DNA of 64,000 bases from Gyrodactylus bullatarudis (lineage: Eukaryota; Platyhelminthes; Monogenea; Gyrodactylidea; Gyrodactylidae): assembly GCA_012064415.1 (NCBI GenBank), contig SSNU01000247.1, forward strand, positions 421,202 to 485,201, given 5' to 3'. Position 1 is the first letter of the stretch. Every line of letters starts with the position of its first letter. This document shows positions 12,986 through 24,600 of this stretch, in pieces. The position numbers and the translations under genes are program-made. Under the pieces are notes generated by a model. That model worked only from the letters and a program-made list of their open reading frames with translations. It searched no databases and was not told where the DNA came from.

Positions 12986-13909
12986 TTAAAGGAAGTATTC
13001 TGGCACTGGTTTACGCTGAGACATGGCTCTTACATCTTCTGAGGCGGGATCAAACATGATAAAATTAGGTTTGAGGTTATCACTTAGCTCCAATATAGCT
13101 GCAACATTTCCACATCGATAACAATAATTGGGTGCAGACCAAACTGTCAGCACGCTTTCTTTAAAATGATATCGATAGCCTTCCATGACAAGCTGATGGG
13201 CCCGACAAATCATGTCTAGTTTATTGGTGTAATTAAAGTTGGCTACAACATTGGCCCCAAATAAAAAGCCAGCCCCACGAGGACTCACAGCAAAACCACT
13301 GACATCATCCGGATCTGACCAAAGTAAATCGCACATTGGACCATCATGAGGAACTTCTTGCTTACGATCTATAGAACGGATTTGATCGAGGGTATTAATT
13401 TTTGGCGAAAGACCACCATGAACACAAAATATCCTGTCATTGATTATAGCTGATAGGCAGAGGTAATCAAAAATTTCAGTGCATTGTTTCCATACCATTG
13501 CAGAACCATACTTTCGCATGCATTCCTCATAAAAACCATAAACAGTGGTAATCTGTCTACTTTCATGGTTGCCTCTTATTAGAGTTATTCTGTCTGGATA
13601 TCTCACTTTCAATGCGAGTAACAATAGGAATGTTTCCACACTATAATAACCACGATCTACAAAATCTCCAAGGAATAAATAGTTTGTATGAGGCACATCG
13701 CCACCTTTCTTAAATAATTCCAATAAATCATAAAATTGTCCATGTATGTCTCCACAAACAGTGACAGGGGAATCTATGAACTGAACATTACTCTCTTCTA
13801 TTAAAATTTCTCTAGCCTTGGCGCAAAGAGCTCTAACCTCTTTTTCTGGAATAATTTTGCATTCTTTGAGAGTCTGTATCTGTTTATCCAAGTCATTTAA
13901 ACTGGACAT
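12986..13909 (-). CDS. PPP4C: Serine/threonine protein phosphatase 4 catalytic subunit
   Basis: An uninterrupted 307-codon ORF, exactly the usual PP4C length, starting at the ATG complementary to 13907-13909. All PPP-family metal and phosphate motifs are present: GDIHGQ (residues 53-58), GDFVDRG (81-87), GNHE (113-116) and HGG (164-166). The C-terminus ends YFL, the tail that is carboxymethylated and binds scaffold subunits in PP2A-type enzymes. [20 protein letters not shown] and [18 protein letters not shown] place it in the PP2A/PP4/PP6 group. Close similarity over the N-terminus ([10 protein letters not shown]) and the tail favours PP4. It dephosphorylates nuclear and centrosomal substrates in complexes with R2/R3 subunits. 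The gene is intronless in its coding region, unlike its neighbours. It diverges from Caprin. Confidence 0.98.
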   Translation of the reverse strand: MSSLNDLDKQIQTLKECKIIPEKEVRALCAKAREILIEESNVQFIDSPVTVCGDIHGQFYDLLELFKKGGDVPHTNYLFLGDFVDRGYYSVETFLLLLALKVRYPDRITLIRGNHESRQITTVYGFYEECMRKYGSAMVWKQCTEIFDYLCLSAIINDRIFCVHGGLSPKINTLDQIRSIDRKQEVPHDGPMCDLLWSDPDDVSGFAVSPRGAGFLFGANVVANFNYTNKLDMICRAHQLVMEGYRYHFKESVLTVWSAPNYCYRCGNVAAILELSDNLKPNFIMFDPASEDVRAMSQRKPVPEYFL

Positions 13910-14024
13910 TTTTACAATATGATTGAATTAACCTCCGACTAGATTACGAATTAAACAAAACCTTAGATCATATATTTAAAATAACTCGATTACATGCCCG
14001 CCATTTAAAGTTAAACCGATAGAT
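13910..14024. promoter_or_regulatory. Compact bidirectional promoter, PPP4C / Caprin
   Basis: Only 115 bp separate the two divergent start codons, so both promoters and both 5' UTRs must overlap here. The minus strand of 13997-14006 reads AAATGGCGGG, which resembles the YY1/Pho core (ATGGCG) often near transcription starts. That assignment is by eye. Confidence 0.55.
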
Positions 14025-17000
14025 ATGGCCTCTATTAGTCTTTATACAGATACTCAGATAAAATTCCTCAGAGATATAATAACGCTCTTAGATAAACGGA
14101 AGCGGAATTTAGAAAAGAGAAAAGTAAATAAATTAATTTATTTCAGCATAAACTCGATGAATACAAAATCAAGGAAAACCTTAACGAAGATCAAAAATTG
14201 GCGTTATCCAAGGCTGATGAAGTTTGTGCTTCAGTTGAACTAATTGATGAACTCAGTAAAGTCATCGGTAAAATAGTGGAGGATGCCATGAAAGAAGCTG
14301 AGGACTTTGTCAAAAACATTCAGACAATCCTCAAGGATAACAAACTTTCCCTATTGACAAAATCTCTAGAAATGCTCGAAATTCTCAATGTTCTCGATGT
14401 TTACACCAGTGATAATCAAATTCAAGATGATGAACTTAGAGATTACTACACCCTGTTCAAAAGATACTTGTGTCGCAGCTCCAATAATTCTGTCAAATGT
14501 ATAAAAATACTCTCCCAGAATCTTCTAAATATCAATGAAAATAACTTTGACAAATTATTGCCGATTAATCCGAAAGTTTGCCAGGATATGAAACCAAATC
14601 GTATAAAAGAACTTGTCGAGAATATTGATTCCATTGATTCACAAAATAAATTACGCAAAGTTAAAGACCTTCATAGAGTCGAAACGTCTGAAAACCAAAG
14701 CAACAGTAACCAACAACACAAACAACAAATCCAAAAGTCAAAGGAAGAGAAAAGTTTCAATTTCCTCCATAATTCTGTTGTGCCTGATGATCAATTACAG
14801 ACAAAACAGCGTATTAACAGAATTAATCCTAAGCAAACTTGCGGCGATGACAATGACTTGAATTCTGATAATCCAGGAAGAAAAAAGATGCCTACCTCTA
14901 AATTTCCTATTCCTCTCATGGAATTATCACCCACGACCACGTTATCTGTGGAAAATTCTCAAGTTCTTGCCGAGTGCACTTCAGAGAATAAGGAACGAAT
15001 TGATCCTGTTGGTGATACATGGAACTCTCAAAAGAATTTTCGCAATGGAGCTACGATAAAGAAAAATCTTAACGGTCACAAGCAGAACGGATCCATGAAA
15101 GATGCCAAGAAGATGGATCTTTTGAATGAGAATGTCGGCTCGTTGTGTGAGAGTCTCTCAAACTTTACCTGTGATTCAATTAACGGATTCTCAGATCTCA
15201 CCAATGGCAATGAACCTTCTAAATTATTCGACCTCCTTATGAAATTCAACAATGGCTCCAATAATCTCAATCATAAGTCTAATAACAGTCAAAATGGAAA
15301 CTGGCAGAATGGACAATCAAAGTTGACACCTGGCAACAATGTGGTCGGCATGAAATTGATTAATGGCGACAAGAAAAGGTGAGTTCATTTCCATCTGTTA
15401 CCCATTTATTATCTATATTAAATATGTATTTTTTCTTGAGATCAAATCTTGAAAATCTGATCTATTCTAAATATTGATAATTCATTTTCTGCAACTAAAT
15501 TCAGGGTCAAACATTTGTGTGTCCTTTTTCTATAAAAAAAATTCAAATTCGATACACTTGTTTTCTCTCGATCTACTTTGTTTTAAATTCAGGTTCAAAT
15601 TCTTCTTCCTTTAAAATCAATTATTTGACAGTATGTATCTACAGTTCAACTCGAAACTATTAGCCAATCGGCTGATAATCTCACTCATTTGTAATCTCTT
15701 TCTTTTCTTCAGAATATCTATTTACTTTTCTTTGAGTCTATTTAAGTTGGTGATTTTCTTATAAAACCTTTCAACTCTTTTCAACATTTTTGCCTATCCC
15801 TCTAGTCTTGCAAATGCGCTCGACTTTAGAAATGCTCAATTTTGTTTGATGTTCCATTGTTTAATTAGAAACTGGCGAAACAGTTTAACTCTTCCTGTCC
15901 AAAATTAATATTTTTCTTCACAACAATTAGATTATTTGTAACCTTACCAAAATAGTTACGCTGATTCAGAATCTGATATTGTTATTGTTAAGCCCTGCAT
16001 TAGATGCACGACAGAAACTACCAATAAAAAAAGGTAAAAAAAAGTTGCAATTAGATCTCCCATGTGCTAGAGACATCATGTCAAATTTCTCAAAGCCTAT
16101 GTATAAAATTTTTAATTTAAAATTAATTTAATCTAGCTCATCCATGGGTAAACCAAGCAGCATGAACATCAATCAAACTACTACTTCGAACAATAATACT
16201 GCAGTGAAAAATTTCCACTTAAACAATGAAAATGGCGACCAATCATCTGATAAAGACCTCCATTCATTGTCCCTCCAAAATAACAATCAATATCATCTCC
16301 CATTAAACAATAACAACGGATACTTTCATCATTCTCAGGCACCAGCTGCCTCACTAATTGAAGTTCCACCAATCTCTTGGCATTCATCAAATCCCATCCG
16401 ACCACCCGTTACCACCCCTGTTGGCCAGAATCAAATGTTATTCAACAACAATCATTCTCTTAACAATGGCAACAATAATATTTCTATCGATAGTCAAAAT
16501 AATAATCTTTCATCAATGCCTATCCCGACATCTAACAAGGGAACATCTGGTTATCCACCCAACCTTTTCTCATCTCTTCATGAAAACCTCGCTAAACCGA
16601 AAATGTATCAACATCCTTTTCAATCATTCAGTGAGTATTGGCTAAATTATATTCTCCTCTTCTTTTAATTAATTATACACGTTATATTTACTAGCCATAT
16701 ATCTGTAGCTTTCAACATAAATTTTTTCCTGTCTCACTTTGAGCTGACTGCTTCAACTGTTTTCTTTAGACCTTTTTTGAACAATAAGAGAATCCATTAT
16801 CAGCTCATATTTTAACTAGTAACTGTATCTATAATTATAAGTAATCAAACTAAATTGGTTTATCAATCAGAATGGATCAACTACTGTCTTTTCTTTTATG
16901 ATATAATAAATATCAAGCCAGTGTAAATATTTGAAGAGAGATCTGATGAAGTTTTACTATCTCGAGATGAGCCAGGAAAAAACTAATGTTGGGTAAAATA

Positions 17001-20000
17001 CGAGTAAAATAAGAACGGGGTCTCCCTACATTGCAAAGCTTACATGATATGACGTCATAGGTAAGAAAAAACGGTGGTCAAATTAAAAATAGAACGTAAA
17101 AAGTATTTCGCTCATTAATGGAAAAAGGTTTAGAAGCAAGATCACAGTGATATTAGCCAAAATATAAATTATTATTATTTTATTATGAAGTTCAAGCCTT
17201 ATTTGGCGCTTCAGAATACGCGAGATTCTAAAAATATTTTTGAAAATTAATGCTTGTACTTATGAGTAAAACAGGTATTTCGATCGATTATAATTATAAT
17301 TTTTCGAATAATACATTTTCTATGAAGTTTAGGATAGGAAGAACTTTATCAGCTTATCCACAACATCTTGATTGGTTTGGTTAAAATTTTTTTTAATGCT
17401 GATTCATCAAGCAAAAATGACTATCATCATAATACAGTTAACCTCTTAAATACGCACATTTCAATGAAAGCATTTCATACCAATCAGATTGCATGTAAAA
17501 TGCCTTTCCAAGAAACTGTTTACAATTTCCAAGCATCAAATGATAGAGAATTCAAATTGAAACATGATTCTCAAATTGAATATACAAATTAAGAGAGAAA
17601 ATGGTTTTCTTACTCTTTTAATCTATAGTCTCTCTGTAGTAATTTAATATCAGTTTAATTTTCTTGTAATTTTATCCTTGCTTTTACTTCACTTTTTACT
17701 CAAACGATTCTGTCTCTTCATCTTTGATATTGAATCAAGACTAGAATTCGTCTTTTGTTTCATACTCCTAAAGATGCTTAGGAATGAGAGATTGTCTACA
17801 AAATATCTATAATATTATTGATTGATTAATTAATCAAAATTGCCATGATGTTGATGCTTGTGATCACGAAAAGAAGACTATCCAGGGATTGTTTTATCAA
17901 GGATATGGTTACTCTTTCGCTCTCTCTATTTCTAGTGTATTTTATGTCTTGTCCTGCCAGAAGTAAGCTTCTATTTGTATCTCAACAAGGTGAGATAAAT
18001 ATCTCATAAGTCTTCAAATTAGGCTATTGAACCAAGAAGCAGGTCCTCTCTTTTGGTTTGTATGGCCCTTGTATAGGAAAATTATCTCATTTCCAAACAG
18101 TAGTTTCTTTCTTGATCAAGTTCAATTTAGCCGACTTCAGTTACCAAAAATATTCATTGCATATTTTCTACAGCTACAGAACAGGCATCGTATTATATGT
18201 TCATTTGAAATACACGTCAACATCGGAAAATTTTATACAAACAGTTACAAAAGGTCACGAATACACTTTGATAAGCACCCAAAAAAATGTTGACCTGTAA
18301 TTGCTGAAACATTATGGGGATATGTGAATTTTCTTCGACCAAAAAAATACCTACCACTACTCGGTTCTTCAGATTGAATCATGAATCATAATAAGAGCTG
18401 CCGAAATTCGAGGGACAAAAGGCAAAATGTTTCCATAAAATCTTTTGAGCTAGCGTTTGAGTAAAAATCGAAAATTATGGACATGTCTCTCATCTACAAG
18501 TTAATTCGTTTCTATATTTAACTAAAGCTTTCCTCAAACCCCAGAAGCATCAATAACTCCACATTCTCAATGAGATTCAAAATTAAGAAATGATCATGGG
18601 ATTAGTTCTGTAGAATCAAGTAGGCGTAGGTGCTTTTTGCTTACTGAAATTTGAAAAATATTCATCTGATTTTCTAATAAATTACCCAGTGTGAGGATTA
18701 GAAGACAAGTGAAAATGTTATCATAAACATTCTATTTCACCGGCTTGATATTTATACCTTATAACAAGAAAGATTTGAAATCCTCTGATTGGTTCAAAAC
18801 TATAGTGGGGTTCCGGTCTCTTCGTATCCTCTCAAGAAGTTTTCCTAGTTAAATAATATTGTTGAGTTTGAGACTGGAAAAGTTCTTACAGTATGTTGAA
18901 AGTTCTTTGTAGAAATAACGTCAGGGAAAGGATATTTTGACATATTACGATTCTGTTTCAGTAAATATTTTATTTATTCAAACTCTTGAAGGAAACTTTA
19001 TACTGAAACAGAAATTAATTTATAATTTTGATTCAAAAAAATTATTAACCATAATTAACTATACTCTCATGTTTGCTCAAGTTAATATTATGAGTTATGA
19101 GAAGCCTTGTAGTTTTGTTGCATTTTGATATTTTCTCTTGAAGGTAAATTCACCTTTTTTGTCACCTCAATTTATCTTTCTGGTGATACTAATTAAGACT
19201 TGTATAAGCTAAAAAATATCAGCAGATCATTTATTTTCTTTCTTTAATCACAGATGGCAATCTGAACAAGACTAATAGTACAAAGTTAATGTCTAACACC
19301 AGCAATAACTCATCTTTGGCACAATCACTCACTCTCGATGATTTGATGAATCCAGTCAGCTCAAAGAGCAACAACACCACCATCATCCCATCTACACCTG
19401 CGTCATCTCATCAGAATCAAAATGCCTCATCCATCACCCCAACCAGCAATCACCAAAGCAACATAAACTCAAATGGTGGCACTACCAATGTTAGTTCTGC
19501 CTTCCTCAATAATCTCTCGCTTAAACAAAAGACAATGCATCGTCTCGCAAGTAACACCACCACCAATTCCACTACAACCAACAATAATACTTCCACAGTA
19601 AACAGTTCATCCAACATGCAGACAAAGAGTAATTCTGCATCGAACAACTCTACAAATCCTGACTCCTCAAAGGTTAGTAAAATCACTCTTGCTTGCTCTA
19701 CTCAATTTTGACGTTTTTTTGATTTCACCAAGGCTTCTATGGGAAATCTGGGCCAAGATTTTTTTTTTAATTTTTATTCTCTACTTGACCGAGTTAAAAT
19801 CAATAACCCATGAATGTTTACAGTCATCCTCTAGCCCCTTTGTCTCAAACGATCAGTTTTTTATCGATTTGATATGACAATACTTAATGCACTCAATCCG
19901 CGCCAGCATTTTTCAATGGAATTTTTACTTTTATTTATAGAATTCAAGAGAAATTGGGATCTATGAATTTTTTTCATTTAAAATAGACTTATTAAATTAG

Positions 20001-20573
20001 TCTTCCAAGAGAATATATGAGATAAATAAAAGATTTTACTTAGATTTACTTTCAAGTATGATGATGAATTTTTTTTGATATTTTTTTTCTTCAAAGTTAA
20101 ATTTCATGAAACGATAAAATGCTCTAATTAAACCTTACCACACCAGAGATTTAATTTACGAGTATATTTTATCATATTATACCACTGCCAGTAAGGCGAA
20201 GAACTTCCTGATTTTAATACAAAAATATGGTCTAGATTTCTAATGATTCATCTAAAGATAAGGTTATTTAGCTATAGTTTTAAACAATCTGATGATATCA
20301 CTTAAACTCTGACTATTCAATGTACTTGTTTGTCTAGAAAATGTCCGAAGCATCTGGTCTAAAGGATCTCTACTCCAGCTATAACAAATATCTAATCGAG
20401 TAAGTCTCGACAGCCTTAATAGAATCATCCACGAGTCTAATAATGACTCTTTGTTCTCCTTCAACCTTTCCAGGAAAAATGTCTACTCAATGGATCCTAG
20501 CCAGACGATGGATGAACTGGAGAAAATGAACATTGCCAATTCGATCAATCAAAATCTTTATGATGTTAACTGA
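14025..20573 (+). CDS. Caprin-like RNA-granule protein
   Basis: Six exons: 14025-14123, 14147-15378, 16137-16630, 19254-19672, 20338-20399, 20474-20573 (801 codons), phases consistent. The first ~180 residues match the Caprin helical homology region: an RNLEKRK basic segment, then KLDEYKIKENLNEDQKLALS and SKADEVCASVELIDELSKVI. The rest is a long Asn/Ser/Gln/Thr-rich tail with little order, as expected for a stress-granule or RNP scaffold. Caprins bind G3BP and FMRP and regulate translation of bound mRNAs. No RGG box is evident, which differs from vertebrate Caprin-1. Intron 1 is only 23 nt (14124-14146); introns 2-4 are 758, 2623 and 665 nt. The last two exons (KMSEASGLKDLYSSYNKYLI and the MDELEKMNIANSINQNLYDV end) join in phase, but membership of this gene is inferred from phase and splice sites alone. 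Confidence 0.83.
16631..19253. other. Large intron of the Caprin-like gene
   Basis: 2.6 kb of AT-rich intron. A short ORF at 17368-17592 and others here have the composition of random AT-rich sequence, and I could not link them in phase to flanking exons. No repeat family from elsewhere in the window was recognised. Confidence 0.5.
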
Positions 20574-21278
20574 AACCTGATGATGATTAGAATTATTATC
20601 CCGCGAAAAAAATAACCAAAAATACAATTCCCATCTTGCATAGCAGCCCTCTCGTCCAAAAAACAAATTCTCTTGTCCGTCTAGCATTCTCATACTTTGA
20701 TGGCATTATCACACAATCTTACATTATATATATTTATTGAACTGATAAATCCCTGTTTTGATTCCCACCCCTTCCCCCTCTCTCACATACACACACAAAG
20801 ACACCACTTCCACAATGGTAATTATACGAATAAATGAAAAATAAAAATAGTTCAATAATGACTCGTTGAACAGGAACGTCATTAATTTCAATATACAAAT
20901 AATGCTTTAATTCATAAAAAAAATTCATGAATCCCATCCTTGTTTTTGTCAAAAATTTACTCGCAATTCCCAAAAAACATAAAAAATCTCAATTTATTAC
21001 AAAGACAAAATTTTAAATTTACTAATTTGCTCGTCCATTTGTTAATAATAATACTAATATTAATAATTTGAAAAATTACGCTAACGCATTATTAATCAAC
21101 TCTGATTATTACTAGAGCTCTCCTTCTACAGAGTCTGTAGTAGTCTGTACTACAGACCCCTACAAACTTTGTATCACAAAGCAGCACATGGACCGAAGAT
21201 AGTAAATGAACAAGAATTAATTCCTGAGATGCTTTATTTCTATTGAGGTTTGAGCTATTTCTATGACAATTGAGCTAG
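20574..21278. other. Caprin 3' UTR / intergenic
   Basis: AT-rich trailing sequence after the Caprin stop. A short perfect hairpin, GTCTGTAG (21133-21140) pairing with CTACAGAC (21150-21157), sits in it. No coding signal. Confidence 0.5.
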
Positions 21279-21629
21279 TCACCATCTAGTACTTATTCTA
21301 CTAGCACTGCACTTCTTCGTCAGGGGAGCTTCAACAAAACTCTGTTTTTTCTCAATCAGATAATTTTCTCTGATATGTTCCTTTCGCCTGTTAAAAGAGG
21401 AAGTCGACTTAAATGTGAGAGCTTTCTTTCCTTGCTTCAAATTATTTCTCTTTCTTATTTCATTTTCTCTTAGCCATTCTCTCTGATAGTAGTTTGATAA
21501 TAGAGCAAACATGTTATTTCCAACATTTTTATTTTCCTCATTTCTTTCTCGATTAAAGTTCTCTTTAACCATCTTTAGGACAGTAGACATGTTTAAGAAT
21601 GATTGTTTACTTAATTGAAATGGCACCAA
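21279..21629 (-). CDS. Small basic hypothetical protein, uncertain
   Basis: A 116-codon minus-strand ORF, strongly charged (many Lys/Arg/Glu/Asn) and predicted helical, with segments such as NYYQREWLRENEIRKRNN and RRKEHIRENYLIEKKQSF. An internal Met would give a start at about residue 14 (MSTVLKMVKENF). I recognise no domain. In favour: it is longer and more polar than random ORFs in such AT-rich DNA, and it sits head to head with the ARB2A gene. Against: no homologue is known to me, and its start overlaps the region that must encode the ARB2A 5' UTR. Confidence 0.35.
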   Translation of the reverse strand: MVPFQLSKQSFLNMSTVLKMVKENFNRERNEENKNVGNNMFALLSNYYQREWLRENEIRKRNNLKQGKKALTFKSTSSFNRRKEHIRENYLIEKKQSFVEAPLTKKCSASRISTRW

Positions 21630-21694
21630 TTAAAGAAAATGTAAGTTGATTATATACTTTTTTAATTAACTTTTTTTTTAAATCCAATAGTTTT

Positions 21695-24600
21695 ATGGAA
21701 ATAAGTAAACATGTACAAGTCAAATCTAGTACCGATTCAGATAATAAAAATAAGGCAGTAGAGACTGAAAAGCAAAACGTTACATTCACAGATGAAGAAA
21801 AGAATCCTGATCTTATGAAAGAGGTTTTGGCATGTCCTAATAGATGTCGCTCATTTTTGAACAAATTTTGCACCAAGAATATTCCACAGAAACTTTTATC
21901 TTTAAAAATTGAACAAAAGGTTGTTCGCGTAAGTTCTTAAACCTTATTACTAGATTCCTGGACATCCGTATTTAAACATAGTCATATATCACTCGAAAAA
22001 TATATTCGAATTTCGAGGCCCAATTCTTATGCTTATTCAGTCCGGAAGCATCTCTCCAGTTGGCATTTGGTCTCCTAAGTTGATCATTCATCCCAAGCAT
22101 GGTGTTGTTACAGGTTCTCAGACTAGCCTAATCGAAAAGGCGCACAATCTTGGATTTGGAATCATCCTCATCAATACCAACGAAATATTTTATTCAAAAA
22201 GTGAAATCGATCCAATCAGTCTAGTCAATTTGGAATTAAAAACTCATTTTAATGAATCTGATGTCTCATTGAAAAGACCTGCATATATGGAAATATCTGA
22301 AATTCTTGCCAAAAAACGTTTTGTACCTAATGTAACATTGAATAAACGAAGACCAAATGATCAAGATATCCTTGCATCTTACTCATTATCACCCCCACCA
22401 AGAAATTCAATAAGGATGAAGTTGAACAGCTTCCGTCGCCATCACCAGAATGCTGAGAAAATACCTGAATCATTTGTTAGCTATATTTAATTTTTACAAA
22501 TAATTTAAATTTATTTCTCTCTCTTTTTTTCAGTATGTTAGTAATGAAGAAATCATTCATGGCACTCTTTTGTACTTATTTGGCAAATTAATATCTAAAA
22601 AACTCTTTATATGGGCTCATCAGCTATCAAGTTTTGCTATTTTTTATCCCTTAAAATCGCCTCCGACACAATCGAATACGTCCTTAAATAATAAAATGTA
22701 AGTTTCTAAACTATTCAAAATTCTGTTTCATTTATTGATTCTGTTTTTCAAGTAAAAACCACAGACCACTAACCAATCTAGAGTTCCGTGCAAGACCCTT
22801 TACAAAGTCCACGCCAAATGCTCAGAGTAATTTTTTCTTCTACTCCTTCAAACGTGAATAATAAAAGGATTTTTTTGAAATTTTAGATCCAAGAAGACGT
22901 CACTATTCGGCTGCCGATGCAGATAAAAAGCTTCTTTTTCTCACCCGACCACAGTCACCAAGTAAGCCTTGAGCAATTCACATACAATTGCGTTTGTGAT
23001 TTTTTTTTAAATTTGTAACCTGCATTCATAATCAAGATACATTTATTGAAAACACCAAATGTACATTGACTAGAACGTTGTTCGCTTGCTACCTTACTAT
23101 GTTGTCTTCTGGCTTGTATTGGTCTATCTGTAGAAAAAGAAAGGGGAGAGAAAGGTGTAGTATTTCTTAAAGAATAAGGATTATAAAAATTATAGTGATT
23201 GTTATAGTAATCAGAATTATTAGAGTAATAACTCTGATAATATAATTCATCACTTGAAAGAAAATTAAAATTAAGATTAGAATAAAAAAAATAGTTAGGA
23301 CTCACACAATATTTCGAACACATGTCGTATTCTTCTTCTGGCGTGAGATTTTTCAAAAAACTTAAAACCTTGAGTGTCCAATCAAAACATTAAACCAATC
23401 AGATTTCTTCTCAACTTTTATCAACTTGGTTCAAAGTTATAACTAAATGTACATTTCTTTAAGGTTCATCAGTGGTGTCATTTGAATAAGGTGATAAGGT
23501 TAATTGAAAATAATTATTTTAAATTAAATTTTCAAGGGATTAGTAACAAAATGAGAAATGGTTAATATGAAAATAATCAATTAACCCTTTCATGAGGTTC
23601 GCCATATATAGGGCGATTTTTCAAAGTTGAAAATTCTCAGTTATTACGCAGACCCAAAAAATGTCACATAATCTATTTAATAATTTACGTTAAACAAATC
23701 TCGAAAATACCGAAAAATCTCCAAGACATATCTAAACTTGGATAAAATAACTAAATTTAGTTAAAATTGGTTTTCATCTACTCATTAGTAAATGGGAAAT
23801 TCAATAGAAAATTGACTTTTTTAGATGTGATCAAAAGAATTCTTATTGAATAGAAATCTCATAAGAATCTCATTTGAAATCGTTCTATATCAATTCTGAG
23901 TCTTTTTCTCGATCGGTTTTCTTATCGTCTCGAAAGGGTTAATAAATAAAGACTCTCAATGAATCTGACTGGTAATTACTAACTAATAGGGCCTGAAATA
24001 ATAATACGTTATAAAAATTTCTTTAGATCTTACGATTTTCAGAAATATGATTTTATCGTTTTAGATCTTATTTTCAAGACTTTATTCTCAATAAATATAT
24101 TTATCAAAAATAATCAGAAATTCAATAAATCAAAACTCTTCTCGGTTCTTAAATTGAACTAGAGAGTTATTAATGCGATTGCACGTCTTGGCTAAATGAG
24201 ATATTTGATTTCCCACGCCACATATAAAATTGAAAAAATAATACATTATAAGATGTTATAACTCTGGACCCTAGAGGGTCCAAAGGAAAATCTGAATAGC
24301 CTAATTTAATTATCAGAGCCGAGAAAAGCTCTGGTTAAAATATGATTTTTAAGACTTTTTGAGGCCCTTCTAATTACCAATTTTACATATGATGTCTGGA
24401 GAAATTTTTGACCAATTAGCTTTGAGACCTCATTGTCTAATAAAGAATAAGCAGTTTTACGCCTCATTCTCAATATTTTAATAACCTTTAGTAATTAATC
24501 TAACCAATCTACCTCAACAGATATCCCAAATGGAGACGAATCAAAGACTTCCTCTCATGTGAATGATCCTAAAAATTTATCTGGCTTTTGGAGTTCCGAG

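Noticed and set aside
17368..17592. Plus-strand ORF in the large Caprin intron
   Set aside because: Composition is AT-noise-like, and no splice sites in phase with flanking exons were found.
19450..19686. Minus-strand hydrophobic ORF in Caprin exon 4
   Set aside because: Complement of the N/S/T-rich Caprin tail; composition is a by-product.
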